Assembly (NCBI GenBank): GCA_019828595.1
Contig: JAHQRK010000013.1
Location: 1,209,501-1,273,500 of the forward strand
Source of the DNA: Aphanomyces cochlioides
Lineage: Eukaryota > Oomycota > Saprolegniomycetes > Saprolegniales > Verrucalvaceae
Reading direction: 5' to 3'
Length of the DNA: 64,000 bases
Below, piece by piece: positions 21,065 to 33,958 of the stretch. Position 1 is the stretch's first letter. Each line of letters opens with the position of its first letter. The notes below the pieces were generated by a model. That model was not told the DNA's origin, did no database searches, and saw only the letters and a program-made list of their open reading frames with translations. The position numbers and the translations under genes were made by a program.

Positions 21065-21452
21065 CTAAAGCAGGTAAGCGTATGGCTGAACAACCAGCAC
21101 TTCTTCGCTCTCAAGCAAGGCGCACTGACCAATGTTGCCTGACTCTGTTGCTGTGCCCATATCAGCTCGCTCTGTCATTAGACACCGAATATGCTTTGCT
21201 CGCCGCACGTCCGGTGAGATGAGAGGGTCGCCGGTTGGAATGCGTTGGCGATGGAGTGATGCGAACTTTCGCTTGATAGAATCTACGGTGCGTCCAAGCT
21301 TCGGGTATCGCTGCTCATGTTGTTTTAGTACTGCTTCTCATTCAAAATGCATAGAGGCAGTGACCTTGGAGCTGGTCAAGCAATGCATTAACCTCATTGC
21401 TTGAAAACCCGCTGCCACGGCCAGCTTTCGACACGATCTTTCGCTTCGGCAT
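21065..21452 (-). pseudogene. Small DNA-binding-like family (DUF6818-type) relic
   Basis: The minus strand reads MPKRKIVSKAGRGSGFSS, NEVNALLDQLQ, then after a frame break KQHEQRYPKLGRTVDSIKRK, FASLHRQRIPTGDPLISP and DVRRAKHIRCLMTERADMGT. The order 'GS..(F/Y)S..E...LLD ... R....SI.RKF..LH....PTGDP..P..VR.AK.I' is what I remember of an abundant oomycete family annotated with DUF6818 and thought to be Myb/SANT-like. A stop after LQGHCLYAF and a frameshift show it is not intact. Confidence 0.5.
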
Positions 21453-22999
21453 GATGTTACGAAATGACATTTTTCTCTACATCTAAGCTCACTGCAATGC
21501 TGTGCAGTTGCAAAGGTTTCAGGGCAAATCGGAAAAGGGAACTCGTGCGATCGTTGTGCTTCCACAAAGCCAAGGACCCAACCTCCAAGTCCAGTGAGCT
21601 TGAACAGGCTGTCACGGAGTTCATGGTCTCGATCACTCAACCTATTGTTTCGCGCGAGGCATTGTTCTGCTAACGAAACAAAGTGAAAGCTCTCAGGTTC
21701 GAGGACATGGAGTATAGAAGCTGAAATGTTCACCTAGAGCCCAATGCACTCAGAAATTTTGTCTGCACACATTTGCAGAGCAGTGTAAAGTGTCACACAA
21801 GTGACAAAGTGAAAGAAGCAACAGCTAAAACTCTAATTCTGAACGATACGGACATGCGAACCAACGGTTTCGCCTCTGTCATGTCGGACAATACTAAGAT
21901 CTGTTAGGCAATTCAAATCTGGAGCGTGCGCAGGTATAACCAAAATGTCACTAAGGTCGCAATTTATAATAGATGTATAACACATTGGCAGTGCAATCCT
22001 CAAGAACCCGAACATCACGAAATCTCGTGAATACCGTGTGAAAGATTTTCGTCTTTTCAGTCTCAGTTGGGACTGTCCCCGTCCGAATGAATTTCAATAT
22101 CCTAGCCCAACTCTAGACGAACGTGACTGCTATAAACCCAGGCTGTGTCCAAGCCCCAGTAGAACCTGGGGCCTGACTACCGTTTCTGGTTTTCAGTGGA
22201 ATCCAACTAGTCAATATTAATCGACGATAGTCGATCTCCAATATTTGGATAAGGCGCTTAATATCTATCTTGCTAATCACAAGTATGTCGTCCACGCCGA
22301 GACGATCATCACCCCTCTGGATTTTATATTTGGTGCTGCTTTTCACGACATTGGAGTCGATGGAGGAATGCGCAGGGTCAGTTTAAGTTAACCTTTATTT
22401 ATTTTTTCTTGTGTTTATTAATACTTTAGATATTATTATATTATACAGTTTTTACATCAGTTAATGCTCATTAGCTTGCGTTCCAAAATTAGATACCTTT
22501 ATCAACGTATATTTTTGTTTTGTAAGTTATGGCTTATTACTGCATCGTGTATCTACCAAAAACAATATTTGTCAATTTTCAATAAATATGTTTCAAAAAT
22601 TAATTTTCGATCTCTCCTCAAGAATGCCTAAGTCTTTTTGTTGAGCACACCAAACAACCATACAATAAGTAAGATAAAAATGATTTATATTAACATCTTA
22701 TAAGTCAGTGACGTGTTTCGCGGATGACCTCTGGAGGACAATAGGATGTGAATGCTAGGTGCAGAAGATGAAGACAATCTTCATGTTGTGGCACTTTGCA
22801 GTGACGGATCCCTTTTATAACTAGACGTGTGTCCACCTGGGCGGTCAACCAAGAAAGACGTCGATCGCCCGGTTGGACGCACATGAAACATGCACGTTGG
22901 ATCTATGCCATATCCGGTACGGGGACTTCGATCTCTTCTGTGTTGAATGAAAAATGAATGGAAATCGGCAACTTGTGATGTAAAAACAAAAACCTCTCT
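21453..22999. other. Spacer with possible reverse-transcriptase scrap
   Basis: No intact gene is visible. On the minus strand at about 22250-22300 the peptide GVDDILVISKIDIKRLIQIL resembles the YVDDILV region of a retroelement reverse transcriptase, without its neighbours. From 22380 the sequence is AT-rich with no recognisable feature up to the piggyBac end. Confidence 0.35.
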
Positions 23000-23107
23000 T
23001 TAATCTCTATTCCCCAGACACATTGTCCTATATACAGGACAGTCAATGGCATATATATAGGACACATGATTTAGATGCAATTATCTATGTTTCATCGAGA
23101 TTAATCC

Positions 23108-25234
23108 TCAAATCGACGCAATGTGCATGCTTATACATGCTCTCTCAGTACCAATTCCACATAACGTGACAATGCTACCGTTTGAAGGATCTGAGCACGA
23201 CACACAGCAGAACGAGGCCTTCGCGCGACATATTTTGCATCTGCGTTGCGGTGCTGACTTGGTCAACTTGCTGGTCTTTGGCTTGTAGACATTCAAAGAC
23301 GATAATGGAGCTATTCTGTGACCACTTAACACTTCATCATCGTTGTCAAGAGGCGAATCTTCCTGCTTGCGCTTCTGTCTGATCTCATAATGCACATTGA
23401 ATATCAGCTGATGAGCCAAACTTGCAACGAACTCATCAAAGGTTTCAACATCAGTACGTCCATCTTGAATTGGTTCAAATTTGAAGGCAAGATAAGCGTC
23501 AGTCACAATCATACCCACAAGCGATGCAAACATACGATGCCACCAAGTCTTCGTCTTCCATTCAACCTCCATTCTCAAACTGCCTTGTCGGTAATGATCG
23601 TGGACATCTATTGTAGAAAACTTGAAATAAAACAGCTCTATCATGTGTGGACGAGGGATCCTCAATTCACGCTGTTGTGTATCCACAACAACACCATTCA
23701 CCTACACAACTTTGTGCCTCTTCCTTACACTGTCGCTTCCAGCAAGCGTGGTTCCCCTGTTGGAGATAATTGTCTTCGGTTTCTTATCTACCCAACACAA
23801 AGCATACATATTGTTTCCTCGAGGGGTAGTACTAGTCATGACTTTGAAGCTTCCACGACTTTGTCCATTTCTATACCATGCCTTCAACGCTTGGATGGGG
23901 TACTCACGAGTTGCTGTTTTGACCATTCCCATGAAGAACAGACCACATAATGACTCCAATTGTACCAACGTCTGCACAGATGCAAATGCACTATCAGCCA
24001 CAACGGTCCGAGCAGAGCCTCGATAATGCTCCGCCAAACGAAGGATACAGGCTGTTCCCTCGCCAAATTCTGGTCTGTACTTTTTTTGGAGTTGTCTGGC
24101 TTTTCCTTCCACAATGTCAAGGCCAAGCAATATTCCAGTCGATCCATCAGCGATGGATTTTATCTCAGCACCTTGGCTCACGGGTTTTCTTGGAATTTTT
24201 GTTGCATGGGGGATTCCTCGATGTGAATAATGCATTTCCAAACCATTCCAACCGAACAACGGTCCGAGCAGAGCCTCGATAATGCTCCGCCAAACGAAGG
24301 ATACAGGCTGTTCCCTCGCCAAATTCTGGTCTGTACTTTTTTTGGAGTTGTCTGGCTTTTCCTTCCACAATGTCAAGGCCAAGCAATATTCCAGTCGATC
24401 CATCAGCGATGGATTTTATCTCAGCACCTTGGCTCACGGGTTTTCTTGGAATTTTTGTTGCATGGGGGATTCCTCGATGTGAATAATGCATTTCCAAACC
24501 ATTCCAACCGATCATGCACTCATCAACGACTAATACTTCTCCAGGAGTAATCACAGATTTTCGTCTTTCGTTGAATCCATCGACGATAGGTCGAATTTGT
24601 TTCCAAGGATCATCGCTAAATACGTCGGGATCAGTGAAGTCAAAGAGTAGAGAATAGCCTCAAATCGGTGTCGACTCATTTGAAATCTTTGTCCATAGTT
24701 TTTGGGTAGGATTGATTGTCCGGCTGGAGTTTTATCACACCAATAAGTTTTCAAATCCCCTCTGCAAGGCTCAGCCACCATCATCAATCGAATTCCAAGC
24801 CATCTCCTATACTCGCCTTCAGTCACGCGCATCTTCTTTTTGGCATCGAGCAGTTTGTTGGTATATTTCAATGTCGCTCGAAGGGTTTCCACGGGATAAA
24901 ACAACATCAAGTACTTCAGATGACTCTTTTGGCCCAGCTGCAATGTCGAAGGCCAATGTAAAAGCGGCTTCTTATTGATAAGGACATGAGGAGGCTCGGT
25001 GTGGACGCTTTCACATTGCAACCACTCACGGCCATGACAAATTACGTGGTCGTTTGGGTGCTCAGAGTCTATTGTAGACTCCGTGATGAGTGATATAGAT
25101 TCACTAGACGCCATGGATTCGACACTCTCACATTCAGACTGCTGTTCGTTTGTATAATCGAGCGTCGAGCGATCTGTGGGTCGTGGAGATTGTTCAGTCA
25201 GTGGCAGTTGCTGTTGCCGAACAAAGGAATGCAC
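23108..25234 (-). pseudogene. piggyBac transposase, broken
   Basis: Pieces 25234-24551, 24554-24257 and 24000-23108 together show the DDE_Tnp_1_7 arrangement. The N-terminus is acidic; the core has YRRWLGIRLMM, VVDECMIGWNG (first Asp), RTVVADSAFASVQTL (second Asp) and FSTIDVHDHYRQGS (third Asp region), then TKTWWHRMFASLVGM. The C-terminus is a cysteine-rich tail (RRCKICRAKASFCCVSC) as in other piggyBac proteins, thought to bind the terminal repeats. Lesions: a one-base shift near 24640, a 256-bp tandem duplication (24001-24512) that shifts frame inside the catalytic core, and a TAG at 23702-23704 just before VNGVVVDTQQ. The enzyme would otherwise cut and paste at TTAA. Confidence 0.85.
24001..24512. 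repeat. 256-bp tandem duplication inside piggyBac
   Basis: The segment starting CAACGGTCCGAGCAGAGCCT at 24001 is repeated head to tail from 24257. Copies appear identical, so the duplication is recent. 256 is not a multiple of three, so it inactivates the transposase. Confidence 0.9.
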
Positions 25235-25553
25235 GACGATTGAACGTGCTGCGACCCTCTAAACCACATTGTCGTCCCATTGCAAATCATAGGAGTGATG
25301 CCGTCCGTCTTTGAAGACGCCAGTCACAGTGCCTTGCCTTCCTTGATGTTTCTTTGATCTTCCAACCACGCGGTCGCCAATCCTCATTTCTCCGCAACAA
25401 CTGGCTCAAATTGAATGCGGTTGTGAGCGGACGAGACGTCATACGCTGACGAATAAAATTGTTTCAATCATTTGTTCATATGGTGTTCACAAACTAACGT
25501 TGGTGAAGTCAAGCACCGTCCTATATATAGGACAAATGGGGAATAAAGATTAA

Positions 25554-26967
25554 TACAATCTCAAGTTTTAATTCCCTCATTTTAGTGACAATATATCAAC
25601 AATAAACAGAAAATTGTTTTGGTTATCGTTCCTATGTCATTCACTCGAGGTAAATAGTGAGAGCCATTCGCTTTGAAGCCCACATCAACAGCGGAATGAG
25701 CACATGTGCCACGACAACTCGGCTGGCTGCGGGTGTTGCGATGAAAGTTGTACATATTTACTCAATTCAGCTTTTCCTAAGACATCGGAGCGATTTCATG
25801 TGTTGGACATTTCCATGGTGAAATTGCCCAACTGATAGGGATTCCCCACACAGAAAAATGCACCGAGTTGTGTGAATCGCACTGTCTCGACATATGTTTG
25901 TGTGACAAGTTACATTTCCTACAAATCTTCCTGTGATTCCCTAAATTAAGACTGTAACTCATGAATTTTAGCGCGCTTAAACATTTTTCTCGTCAAACGA
26001 GTGTGAACGCTTCTTCTCCCAAGCCAAATTTGTATATACCGACTTGAGAAAGTCGATGGACATTGAAACCCTCGAGATGATAATGTTCTTATTCTACAAC
26101 AGAAATGAATGGGGTTTGGTGGATATCAAACATTTGAAGAAAGCCTTTGCCGAGAAAAAGGCAATTTTCGTTGATAGTGATGATAACATCTTTTGAATGA
26201 CTTGTCTTCGGAAATCACAGAAAAATGATTCTGCCTTGTTATTTTAGACCAATCATGCTCTATTTTGCTGAGAATGAAGCTTGATTGGTTTAAAACTTTG
26301 AACATTGCGCCCTCCACTTTTCATGTTGCATCCAAGAAGGAGGTCCAAGACCCAAGAGGTTTGGACGACTTGAAGCTAGAGAACCCGATAATGGACATGT
26401 ATTACAAGATTAACTGATTTGCAACTTTGTTAGACTCAAGAATATGCATGGATGGTTTTGCTGTTTTTCTTGTCGTTTTCTTGAGTACTCAAGCTAGGGG
26501 AAAGGTATATGGGCATGTGTTACAGGATTAACTGACTTCAGCGTTCTTAAACTCAAGAAAATGTATTAGATTCTAAGAAGTTGTTGAAAGAGAATTGAGA
26601 AAGATTGATTGTTATCAAGTCTTTCGACTGTCGCATGGCTAAAGTAGATCGTTTTTGCCAGTAAGGCAGCACCATTTCTTGATTTGGTTGACACCTGAAG
26701 TTTACTTTACTCTAGACTCCTCCGTAATGAGATTTCTTCGAGCATCTGCCATCATGAAACCACGACGTGCGTCGTCGATTCTGCATGCAAAAGAAGTGAT
26801 CTCTTTTCATTGTTATTTTTGTCCTTTTCTTGATGTCTGATTGGCTTACACATCCACAGAAAAACCTTTCTGTGCATTCCTCGCAAAATGCATTTCTGTC
26901 AAACTATTTTATTACATACAAACATCAAGTCATATATTTCTATCATGGAAATTACTTTTGATATTCA
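25554..26967. other. Spacer without gene; one weak direct repeat
   Basis: No coding motif is seen on either strand. A diverged direct repeat of about 55 bp (ATGGACATGTATTACAAGAT at about 26392 and ATGGGCATGTGTTACAGGAT at about 26509) is the only structure noted. Confidence 0.5.
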
Positions 26968-27475
26968 TGTGGCAATGCATGAATAAATATTCTGTTTTGA
27001 CATTTTGTGGTTATCTTTTGACACCCTTTTTGGATCATTTTACATATCATTTTTACCCCAATATGGAAAATAAAATGATACATCTGCCTTCAGATTTGTT
27101 GAGACTGGAGAACACTGCAATGCAGAGCTTTGCCTGGTGTGGATGTTGAAAATTTGCATGCGCATAGCATGGGTGGTGGAGATATTTGTGGGTGTGGTGG
27201 ATGTTCGTGAATGTTATGACTAGCAGCAGGGGGTACATGTACCTCAGTACCCTCCGATCCCTTTGTGCCCCCTGTGACACCTGTCGATGCGCTGACCTGG
27301 CCCTGTGGCCCTGCCCCAATGTGTTAGTTTACCGTGCAGCTAGCTGAACATCGAATTGCGAGAATCAAACAAGGAATGACTGATTTTTGTGAGCTCGGGG
27401 AATGGATCCTTCCACAAACGATAAGATGTAAACCTACAGGTGGCGTGACAGGGCGTACATATGCCTCCGTAGCCC
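26968..27475 (+). repeat. 5' LTR of Gypsy-2 (part shared with 3' copy)
   Basis: This segment is nearly identical to 38223-38730. It contains two copies of the GC-rich mini-repeat (about 27226-27277 and 27445-27492). The true LTR probably extends beyond 27732. Confidence 0.8.
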
Positions 27476-28928
27476 CTGTAAACCCTGTGACACTCGCCAC
27501 TACATGAGCTTTCGTGGGGCCAAACCCGACATGGTCATTCCAAAGTCAATGACAACGACAACATTTACTGCCTTCGTCTGATACAAACACGCATGCTCCT
27601 GCGATGTTTGCGAACATCGTCGTTTTGACCTTCCTGGCCTGTGGTGCTACTCTCAAACACTGTGTTGATTCCTGGTGTCCTATGATGCGAGATCTGTGAT
27701 CCAGCCTGTGAGCACCACGCAGGTTTATCATGTCTTGTGATGCATGACAGGGGGTGCAGATCCCTCCGCACCCTCCGTATCCCCTGTAAACCCTGTTGTC
27801 ACGGAGTGCTGCGGAACGCGACCTTTGAATGTGTGGAAAATGGTGGTCAATCGCGTGAGAACTCGATGAAATGAGGCGCATGGATAACCCCGTGAAGAAT
27901 GCAATGGAAATACGCCTGCAACGTGACAAGGGGTGCAGATACCTCGGCACCCCCTGCAACACCAGCAGCATTGCGATCCATGTGGATCAAGCTCAAACAC
28001 ACGGCTGATGAATGACCAACCGTGGCGTGGCCAACTTTGTAAGGACAGGCACCGAAGTACGAAGGTGAATTGCACGTGTACAGGGTTGACACCATGTCAA
28101 ACATGGGTGAAAACCGAAGATTATCATGAAATGCAGATGTTCAGGAGAATTTTGCTCTACATTCGTGTGCCCATTGGCCAGTCATCCAACGTAATTGGCA
28201 GACCAGGCTGGCTAAGATTCAAACTCAAGTTGTCGTCGTCTCGACTCGAATGCAGAACAGTCTAGCTAGCTTAAACTATGTAATACACTTCCCTTTTTGC
28301 AGTGAATGCCTTCCGTGTGAAGGTTCTGGAGCTACACTACCAGCGAGAAGTAAGCAAGGCCAAGAGCAAGCAGTAGCTGCGACTGGCACCCCGAGCAGCG
28401 TCAACACAACGAACGATCGCCCTTTACCAGCCCGAGCCGAGTCCTCGAGCAAGATCTTGGGAGACATATCCGTAGCGCAGATCCAGCAAGAGCACTGTCC
28501 TTGCTGTCCATCGCGCGCTTCCAACGAAAACACCCCCCACGGACCCCTCCGAGCCCTCCGAGCCCCCTGCGACCTCTGCGTCTTGTGTGCTTGTGCGCCC
28601 TGTTGTGTCCTTGCTGCGTCCTGGCTGTTTGTTTGCTGTGGTTACCTGCGCCACCGTTGCCTGTTGCTGCCTGCAACCTCGACCGAAGCCCAGTCACCTC
28701 TCGCGACCTCTCAGTCTTACCAAGCTCGGTCGTTGCAGCCCCTACAGACCCCTCTGCAACTCCCGTATCCCATTTCGAAACCCCCTGTGTGCATCCAAGA
28801 CTCCTTCTGTGTGTTGCGAACGTCTGCTTGTGGCTCATCCAAGTCAACTCCCTCCAAGAATCAAATATCAAAACAAGTTTTTTGTCGTTTAACACACGAC
28901 AAGTGGTGCGCCTGCCGGGAGAGGGGAC

Positions 28929-30349
28929 ATGTTGAGCGCAAGCAAGAGATTCCAAAGCGCAAGAGGCGTCTTTGAAGAGAAGAAAAGTGGAGTTCCAACG
29001 AACAAAGGAAGTTCCAGTTCGAACGAGAAAAACAAACCCGACACGAAGTCAGCCTCCAATGCGCAAACGATTGAAAATGTTGAAGAGAAATCTGCTGAAG
29101 TGGTCCATCGAAGCGGTGGGACGTCCGTACCATTACTGGAGCAAGTTCAAACAGCTTCGGATGACGAAAATGAAGATCAATTTACGACACGTGTGCAGAA
29201 GACGCTGGACTTTGCTCAATACTCAAAGTCTGATAGTGACTGGGACTACCAACCAGCCAAGATCAAGAAATCAACCCAGTCGCAATTTACAGTGAGAGAG
29301 ATAGACATCGGCAGTTATATGGAGTCTGAAGTTGATGCGATTTTGACGACGTCGGGAAATATTTGGACTGAATGGCTGCTTCGTCCGAAGAAGATTGGAT
29401 TCAAATATGAAAGTCCTTTCGACTTGGAAGAGCCTCAGTTCGAGATAAGATTACCTTTGACCCCTGAAGCGGTCATCCGCGCTTATGCATGGTTGAGGCA
29501 TGCTTTGATCTATTGCGGTTACCAAGTTCACAGACCGAATGGCGACGACTTGACATTGTTCCGTCAAGACTATGAGACCAAGCATTATGTTTACAATTAT
29601 ATGCTGGACCGAATGGCTCAAACAATTTTCCAGTTTGCTGAATGGTTGTCGACTTATCATCCAAATGTTTCAGGATCGCAGGTCACGGTGAAAAAATCCA
29701 ACCGGTCAGCGGCAGGGGTTACAGACCTTGCGGAGGGGTATGTACCCCCTGCAAAACCAACGAAATCCAAAGACAAATCGCCGAAATTGACCACAGACTT
29801 CACCACACGACCAAGAACCAGAGGAGTTGCTGCTCAAACCACGAAGCGCAAATCCAAGAGTTCAAAACGAATCAAAGCCATTGATTCTTCGAGTGATTCC
29901 GAGAAATTAAGTGGCGACACAAGCGAACAGCCAAGTGGTAGCGATGACGATGATTGGGCTTCAGTCCCTAGCCGAATTAGCCGACATGGATCAGTCAATG
30001 TCATGTCCGTCGACTGCCGATTTTTCATGGAGATGAAGGTGGCAGTGAGGCAGCTTACCATTGGATTCAGCGATTTGAACTACTGGCTGATACCTCGCGA
30101 TGGAATGACAAGGCAAAGATATCTTGGTTCGCATCCTACCTAGGCAAGCCAGTGCGAGCGTGGCTCAAACAAGTACCGGCTGCTGAACGAACGACGTGGA
30201 AAGCTATCAAGAAATTGTTTGAACGAGAATGGATCAAGAGCCCCACGTCCAAGAGCGACAAATACTTGCACATGATTCAAGAGCCAGGCGAGTCACTGAA
30301 GAGTTTTGCAAGGTGCTGTGATGAACAACTCGATCAAAATTCTTGCTGA
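28929..30349 (+). pseudogene. Gypsy-2 gag
   Basis: The main frame (28929-30143, 404 codons) has a charged, low-complexity N-terminus, then FEIRLPLTPEAVIRAYAWLR and a Ser/Lys-rich linker. Near 30011, in a run of T, the frame slips. The conserved retrotransposon gag core continues in a second frame as GGSEAAYHWIQRFELL, WNDKAKISWFASYLGKPVRA, WLKQVPAAERTTWKAIKKLF and EREWIKSPTSK to about 30349. No zinc knuckle is visible. A mini-repeat copy lies in the linker at about 29711-29755 without breaking the frame. Confidence 0.75.
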
Positions 30350-31434
30350 CATTGGAGCCAACCTAAGTGTCATTCATCGAAGATTGGTTGAGCGGTTGAA
30401 AATACCCATCGACACCACAAAGACAACTGGCATAAATGGATTGGGATCGAATGCCATTTCCACATTTGGTATGGTCAAGATTAAACTTACGATTGGAAAT
30501 GGTTTAGTGTTTATCTTTAGTCTGGCTGTGTGCGACATTGGTCCCGTGGATTTTGAATTGATTTTGGGAATGGATTTTCTGTCCAAAGCTGGTGTTGTTA
30601 TTGACACCGCGCGACGTGAGATGAATTTACCTGATGGGGAATATGTTCCTTTGCTGACGAAGAACATTGAGTATGTGAAAACCTTTTGCACGTACATCAA
30701 GCTACGGTACGATTTGAATATTACATCTGGTGAAAGTGCAGATGTATGGTTGAGTAAATATGCAAAAGCACCCAACAATTCCGAGTATTGGGTAAATCGA
30801 GGGACAAAATGGATCCCCACAGTATGCGTCGATGAAATGAAAAAAAACCTGTATGTACCGAATCACCAATGTGTCAGCCCGATTTCTCTGCTTGAAAGAA
30901 GGCACAATCATCGGCGCCGTTGCGGAAAAGGGGGTTCGTCCTTTGAACCAAGACATGGTTCGATCCACGAGCAACAAATATCGCGGTTGGCAAGGAGAGG
31001 CAATGGAAGGAAGTTTTTCGGTGCGAACTCAAAAAATGAGAGACCGTCTACGCTGGATCGATGAGGCGCTGGAACCGCCTATGGTTCCGAAGCCACGATA
31101 CAATACACCAAAAGGAATCCTACGCCGAAATGAGCCCTTGACAATGGTCATGGATGACTGTCAACCCAACTCAAGAAATGACTGTGTCGAGCAGGATATA
31201 CGGACCCCGGGTCCGCAACCTCTGTTAAGTGAAGTTGATTGTAGTATACAGGGGGTGCAGACCTCTCTGCAGGATCCGCAACTCCTTTCGACTGATCAAT
31301 GTGAGTCAGAGCGAGTGATATTTGTGTATCATGCCAACGATTCTCACGTCAATTTATGCTCTCCCTCCATATTCCTGGCCGCGTCATTACCTCAAGAGGT
31401 TGATCAATCCCAGCTCCCATCTGAATTGTTGTAA
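30306..31434 (+). pseudogene. Gypsy-2 aspartic protease region
   Basis: Frame 30306-31064 contains a retropepsin-like fold: ILADIGANLSVIHRRLVERL (active site Asp, with DIG instead of DT/SG), LGSNAISTFGMVKIKL, and ELILGMDFLSKAGVVIDTAR. The altered active-site triplet would be expected to impair activity. A run of A near 30838-30846 marks a frameshift, after which 30853-31434 continues a linker with RPLNQDMVRSTSNKY and two mini-repeat copies (about 31196-31227 and 31246-31286). Confidence 0.7.
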
Positions 31435-31448
31435 AAGAAGGTGTCGAC

Positions 31449-33279
31449 ATGTCAACTGATGAGATGCAACATCAACTAGCATATATCCCTGAGCTACCCA
31501 AAACCGTGGAGCCATTTGATATCTCGAAACTTGACGTTGGTGAGCCAGGAATGAAGATGGATGATAAACAGAAAATGCTGGATGTCCTTGGCAAGTTCCC
31601 GAAGTTCTTTATCAGCTCTGGAAATGGCCTGCCTCCACCTGCTCGTGGTGCTGTGTGTGATATTGATGTCGGTTCGGCCAAACCAATTGCTGGTCGAGCT
31701 AGACGCGTTCGAGTCGAGTATTTGGGAAAATTGTTTGAATTGTTAAAGGGATTGATGCAGTTTTGTCTCATCCAATTTTCCAATTCGAAGTGGGCATCAC
31801 CTATTGACATCGTTTTAAAGAACGGTGGTAAAGACATTCGACTTTGCATAGACTATCGAGGAATAAATTATTTACAGGATCTGATGTTCTCGCCAATGCC
31901 CACTCTAGATGCAATGTTATCTGGTTTGCATGGATTGAAATGGTTCTTATCTCTGGACAATGCCAGTGGTTTTTGGGTTATATTGGCCAGCAAACGAGCT
32001 AGAATGGTCAGCGCGTTTATATGCCCTCTAGGACATTTTGAATGGACTAGAATGGCACAATGCCTAAAAAATGCCCCTATGCTATATCAGAGAATGATAA
32101 CCAACGCATTAAATGGCTTTGTAGATTTACCTCCTGGAACAGAGACAATTGATGAGAATGGTGGATATGTTCAAAATTGGATATCAATACGATGCATCGG
32201 ATATGCCACCAGTTGCAAATCGAATGTCATTTGCAGATGATATTAGCGACGGCGCAGCAACATGGGATGGAGTCGTGGAATTGACCGACCGTATCCTCAC
32301 AAGGCTCACTTACTTTAACATCAGTATAAGTGCAATGAAAAGTAAATTTGGAAAACTATCGACTGATTTTCTGGGGCATATTATATCTGGTGACGGATTG
32401 ACAGCAGCCCCACGGGGGTTACAGCAGGTCCTGGATATGCCGTTCCCCAAAACTCTCCGAGAAATGCAATCCTTCACTGGATCTTTGAATTTTTACTCTC
32501 GTTTTATTGAGAATTACTCAGTGAAAGCTGCATGCTTGTATGAAATCACCGAGGATCAATTTGCTTCAGGGCAAATGTCTGATGCGGCAAAGCAAACTTT
32601 TGATGATTTGAAATTGGTTTACGCATCCACTCCCATTTTGAAACATGCAAATCCATAACTAGCTTATCATATTTTGATTTATGCAACAGATTGGGCTATC
32701 TCAGCCACTTTATGCCAAGAATATGATGGTATACTCCATCCTGTCCGATTCTGTGGCAGAGTTTTGAAAGGATCAGAACCCAAGCAGCCGATGTGGGCTA
32801 AAGAAATCTTGGCTTTATTGCGAGTTATCGATGTATGTTATTATGAATTAGCAGGAAAGCAGTTAAACGTCTACACTCAACACGACGCTGGAAAATGGAT
32901 TGTGAAGGATAAATTTGGCCGTACTGAACATTTACACTGGGCAATTATGTTAGCTCCTTGGACCATTACCTTTATACCTGTGGAGCAATTAGATGGTAAA
33001 TGGAATATGCCTATTTTGTTGGACGAACAGTTGACACCGCCAGGGCAATTTCTCTCTGAGGTGTTTGAACCATTGAGGCCCAACAAAGCTAAAGGAATCA
33101 CTGAACGAGTGGATACACCAATTCCATTATTCACCTCGACAGAGGAGACTTATGTCATCACTTTTGATGGTGCTATCAAACTTAGCTTACGAGCTGGCAG
33201 TTATGGTTTTGTGATATGGAAATTGACAGGGTGGGAAATAGTTTGGCACTACCATCGATGCGACTGTAAACACTTCTGA
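31449..33279 (+). pseudogene. Gypsy-2 reverse transcriptase and RNase H
   Basis: Reverse transcriptase starts near 31640 with SKWASPIDIVLKNGGKDIRL, CIDYRGINYLQDLMFSPMP and WFLSLDNASGFWVI, in the frame 31449-32240. It continues in the frame from 32149 with the catalytic box SFADDISD near 32230, then KFGKLSTDFLGHIISGDGL. RNase H follows a TAA at 32656-32658 in the same frame: HILIYATDWAISATLCQ, KEILALLRVIDVCYYELAGK and VYTQHDAGKWI. Reverse transcriptase would copy the element RNA and RNase H would remove the template. A frameshift near 32150-32240 and the stop break the gene. Confidence 0.85.
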
Positions 33280-33934
33280 ATATGCTGGGGTGATTGCTGC
33301 CTTAAAAGTTGCGTGTGATCTAAAATTACCTCGAGTACATGTCTTTGGTGACTCTCAATTGGTGATTCACCAGATATTGGATCGGATGACGTGCAAGAAA
33401 TCATATTTGCAAGTTATGCTCCGAGACGTCCGTCGATTTTCTCGAGAATTACCTTTAGTAGACTTTCATCACATCGCTCGTGATTGGAATGGAGCCGCAG
33501 ATTGCTTAACCTCTCGAGCTCTGCGAATGGGAATCACTGAGAGAGTTGTTGATCCAGAAGTGCTGATGAAACTACAACTTTTGAATTGTCTGCCGAGTCT
33601 AGTTCAGCATGCACATGGTGGAGCAACCCACGATGTGATTCTTCAGGAGTGTCATGATGTGCTTCACGCAATAACTTCGTTGGTCATTGCTGACTCAATG
33701 GATTCAACAAGGGATACGGACCCTTCCGCACCACCTGCAGCTCTCGATAATATGGCTTTGTACATGGGTGGTGAGCAAGGGGTACATAACCCTCCGCAGA
33801 ATCCGCAGGATGTATCCCAGGGCTTTCCACAAGATTCCTCAGTGCCTTCGATCATGGCCTTTATTAAAGACGATATTCCTGCACTGCAGAACGAAAGACT
33901 GAGGATGATCAGTGAGGCTCAGAATAAAGAATGA
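33130..33934 (+). pseudogene. Second RNase H-like domain of Gypsy-2
   Basis: After the usual RNase H and its connection region, YVITFDGAIKLSLRAGSYGF (near 33150) opens a second RNase H fold. A frameshift near 33270 leads to EYAGVIAALKVACDLKLPRV, HVFGDSQLVIHQI and DWNGAADCLTSRAL. These Asp- and Glu-bearing segments match an archaeal-type RNase HI domain placed between RNase H and integrase. Capture of such domains is known, as I recall, from plant Tat/Ogre elements and from oomycete Ty3/Gypsy elements. The tail carries two mini-repeat copies (33706-33743, 33775-33812) in frame. A TGA at 33932-33934 separates it from integrase in the same frame. Confidence 0.72.
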
Positions 33935-33958
33935 GATCTAGCACAACTGAAATCCTTT

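Larger units (their letters stand above)
23004..25549 (-). mobile_element. piggyBac-type transposon
   Basis: The element is flanked by TTAA on both sides (23000-23003 and 25550-25553), the invariant piggyBac target. Short terminal repeats TCTCTATTCCCC and TCTTTATTCCCC point inward. Subterminal palindromes GTCCTATATACAGGAC (about 23028) and GTCCTATATATAGGAC (about 25519) lie close to each end. The transposase is on the minus strand. Confidence 0.85.

Noticed and set aside
22113..22346. Retroelement reverse transcriptase gene
   Set aside because: Only the DDILVISK-like peptide is present; too short to call more than a possible scrap.
28386..28404. TGGCACCCCGAGCAGC as a tRNA primer-binding site
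   Set aside because: It begins with TGG as expected, but no CA LTR end precedes it and no second LTR copy reaches this point, so the assignment is not supported.
28250..28975. Overlapping long frames on both strands in the CT-rich Gypsy-2 leader
   Set aside because: Low-complexity Pro/Ser/Cys-rich translations in four frames, no motif; explained by base composition of the LTR/leader.
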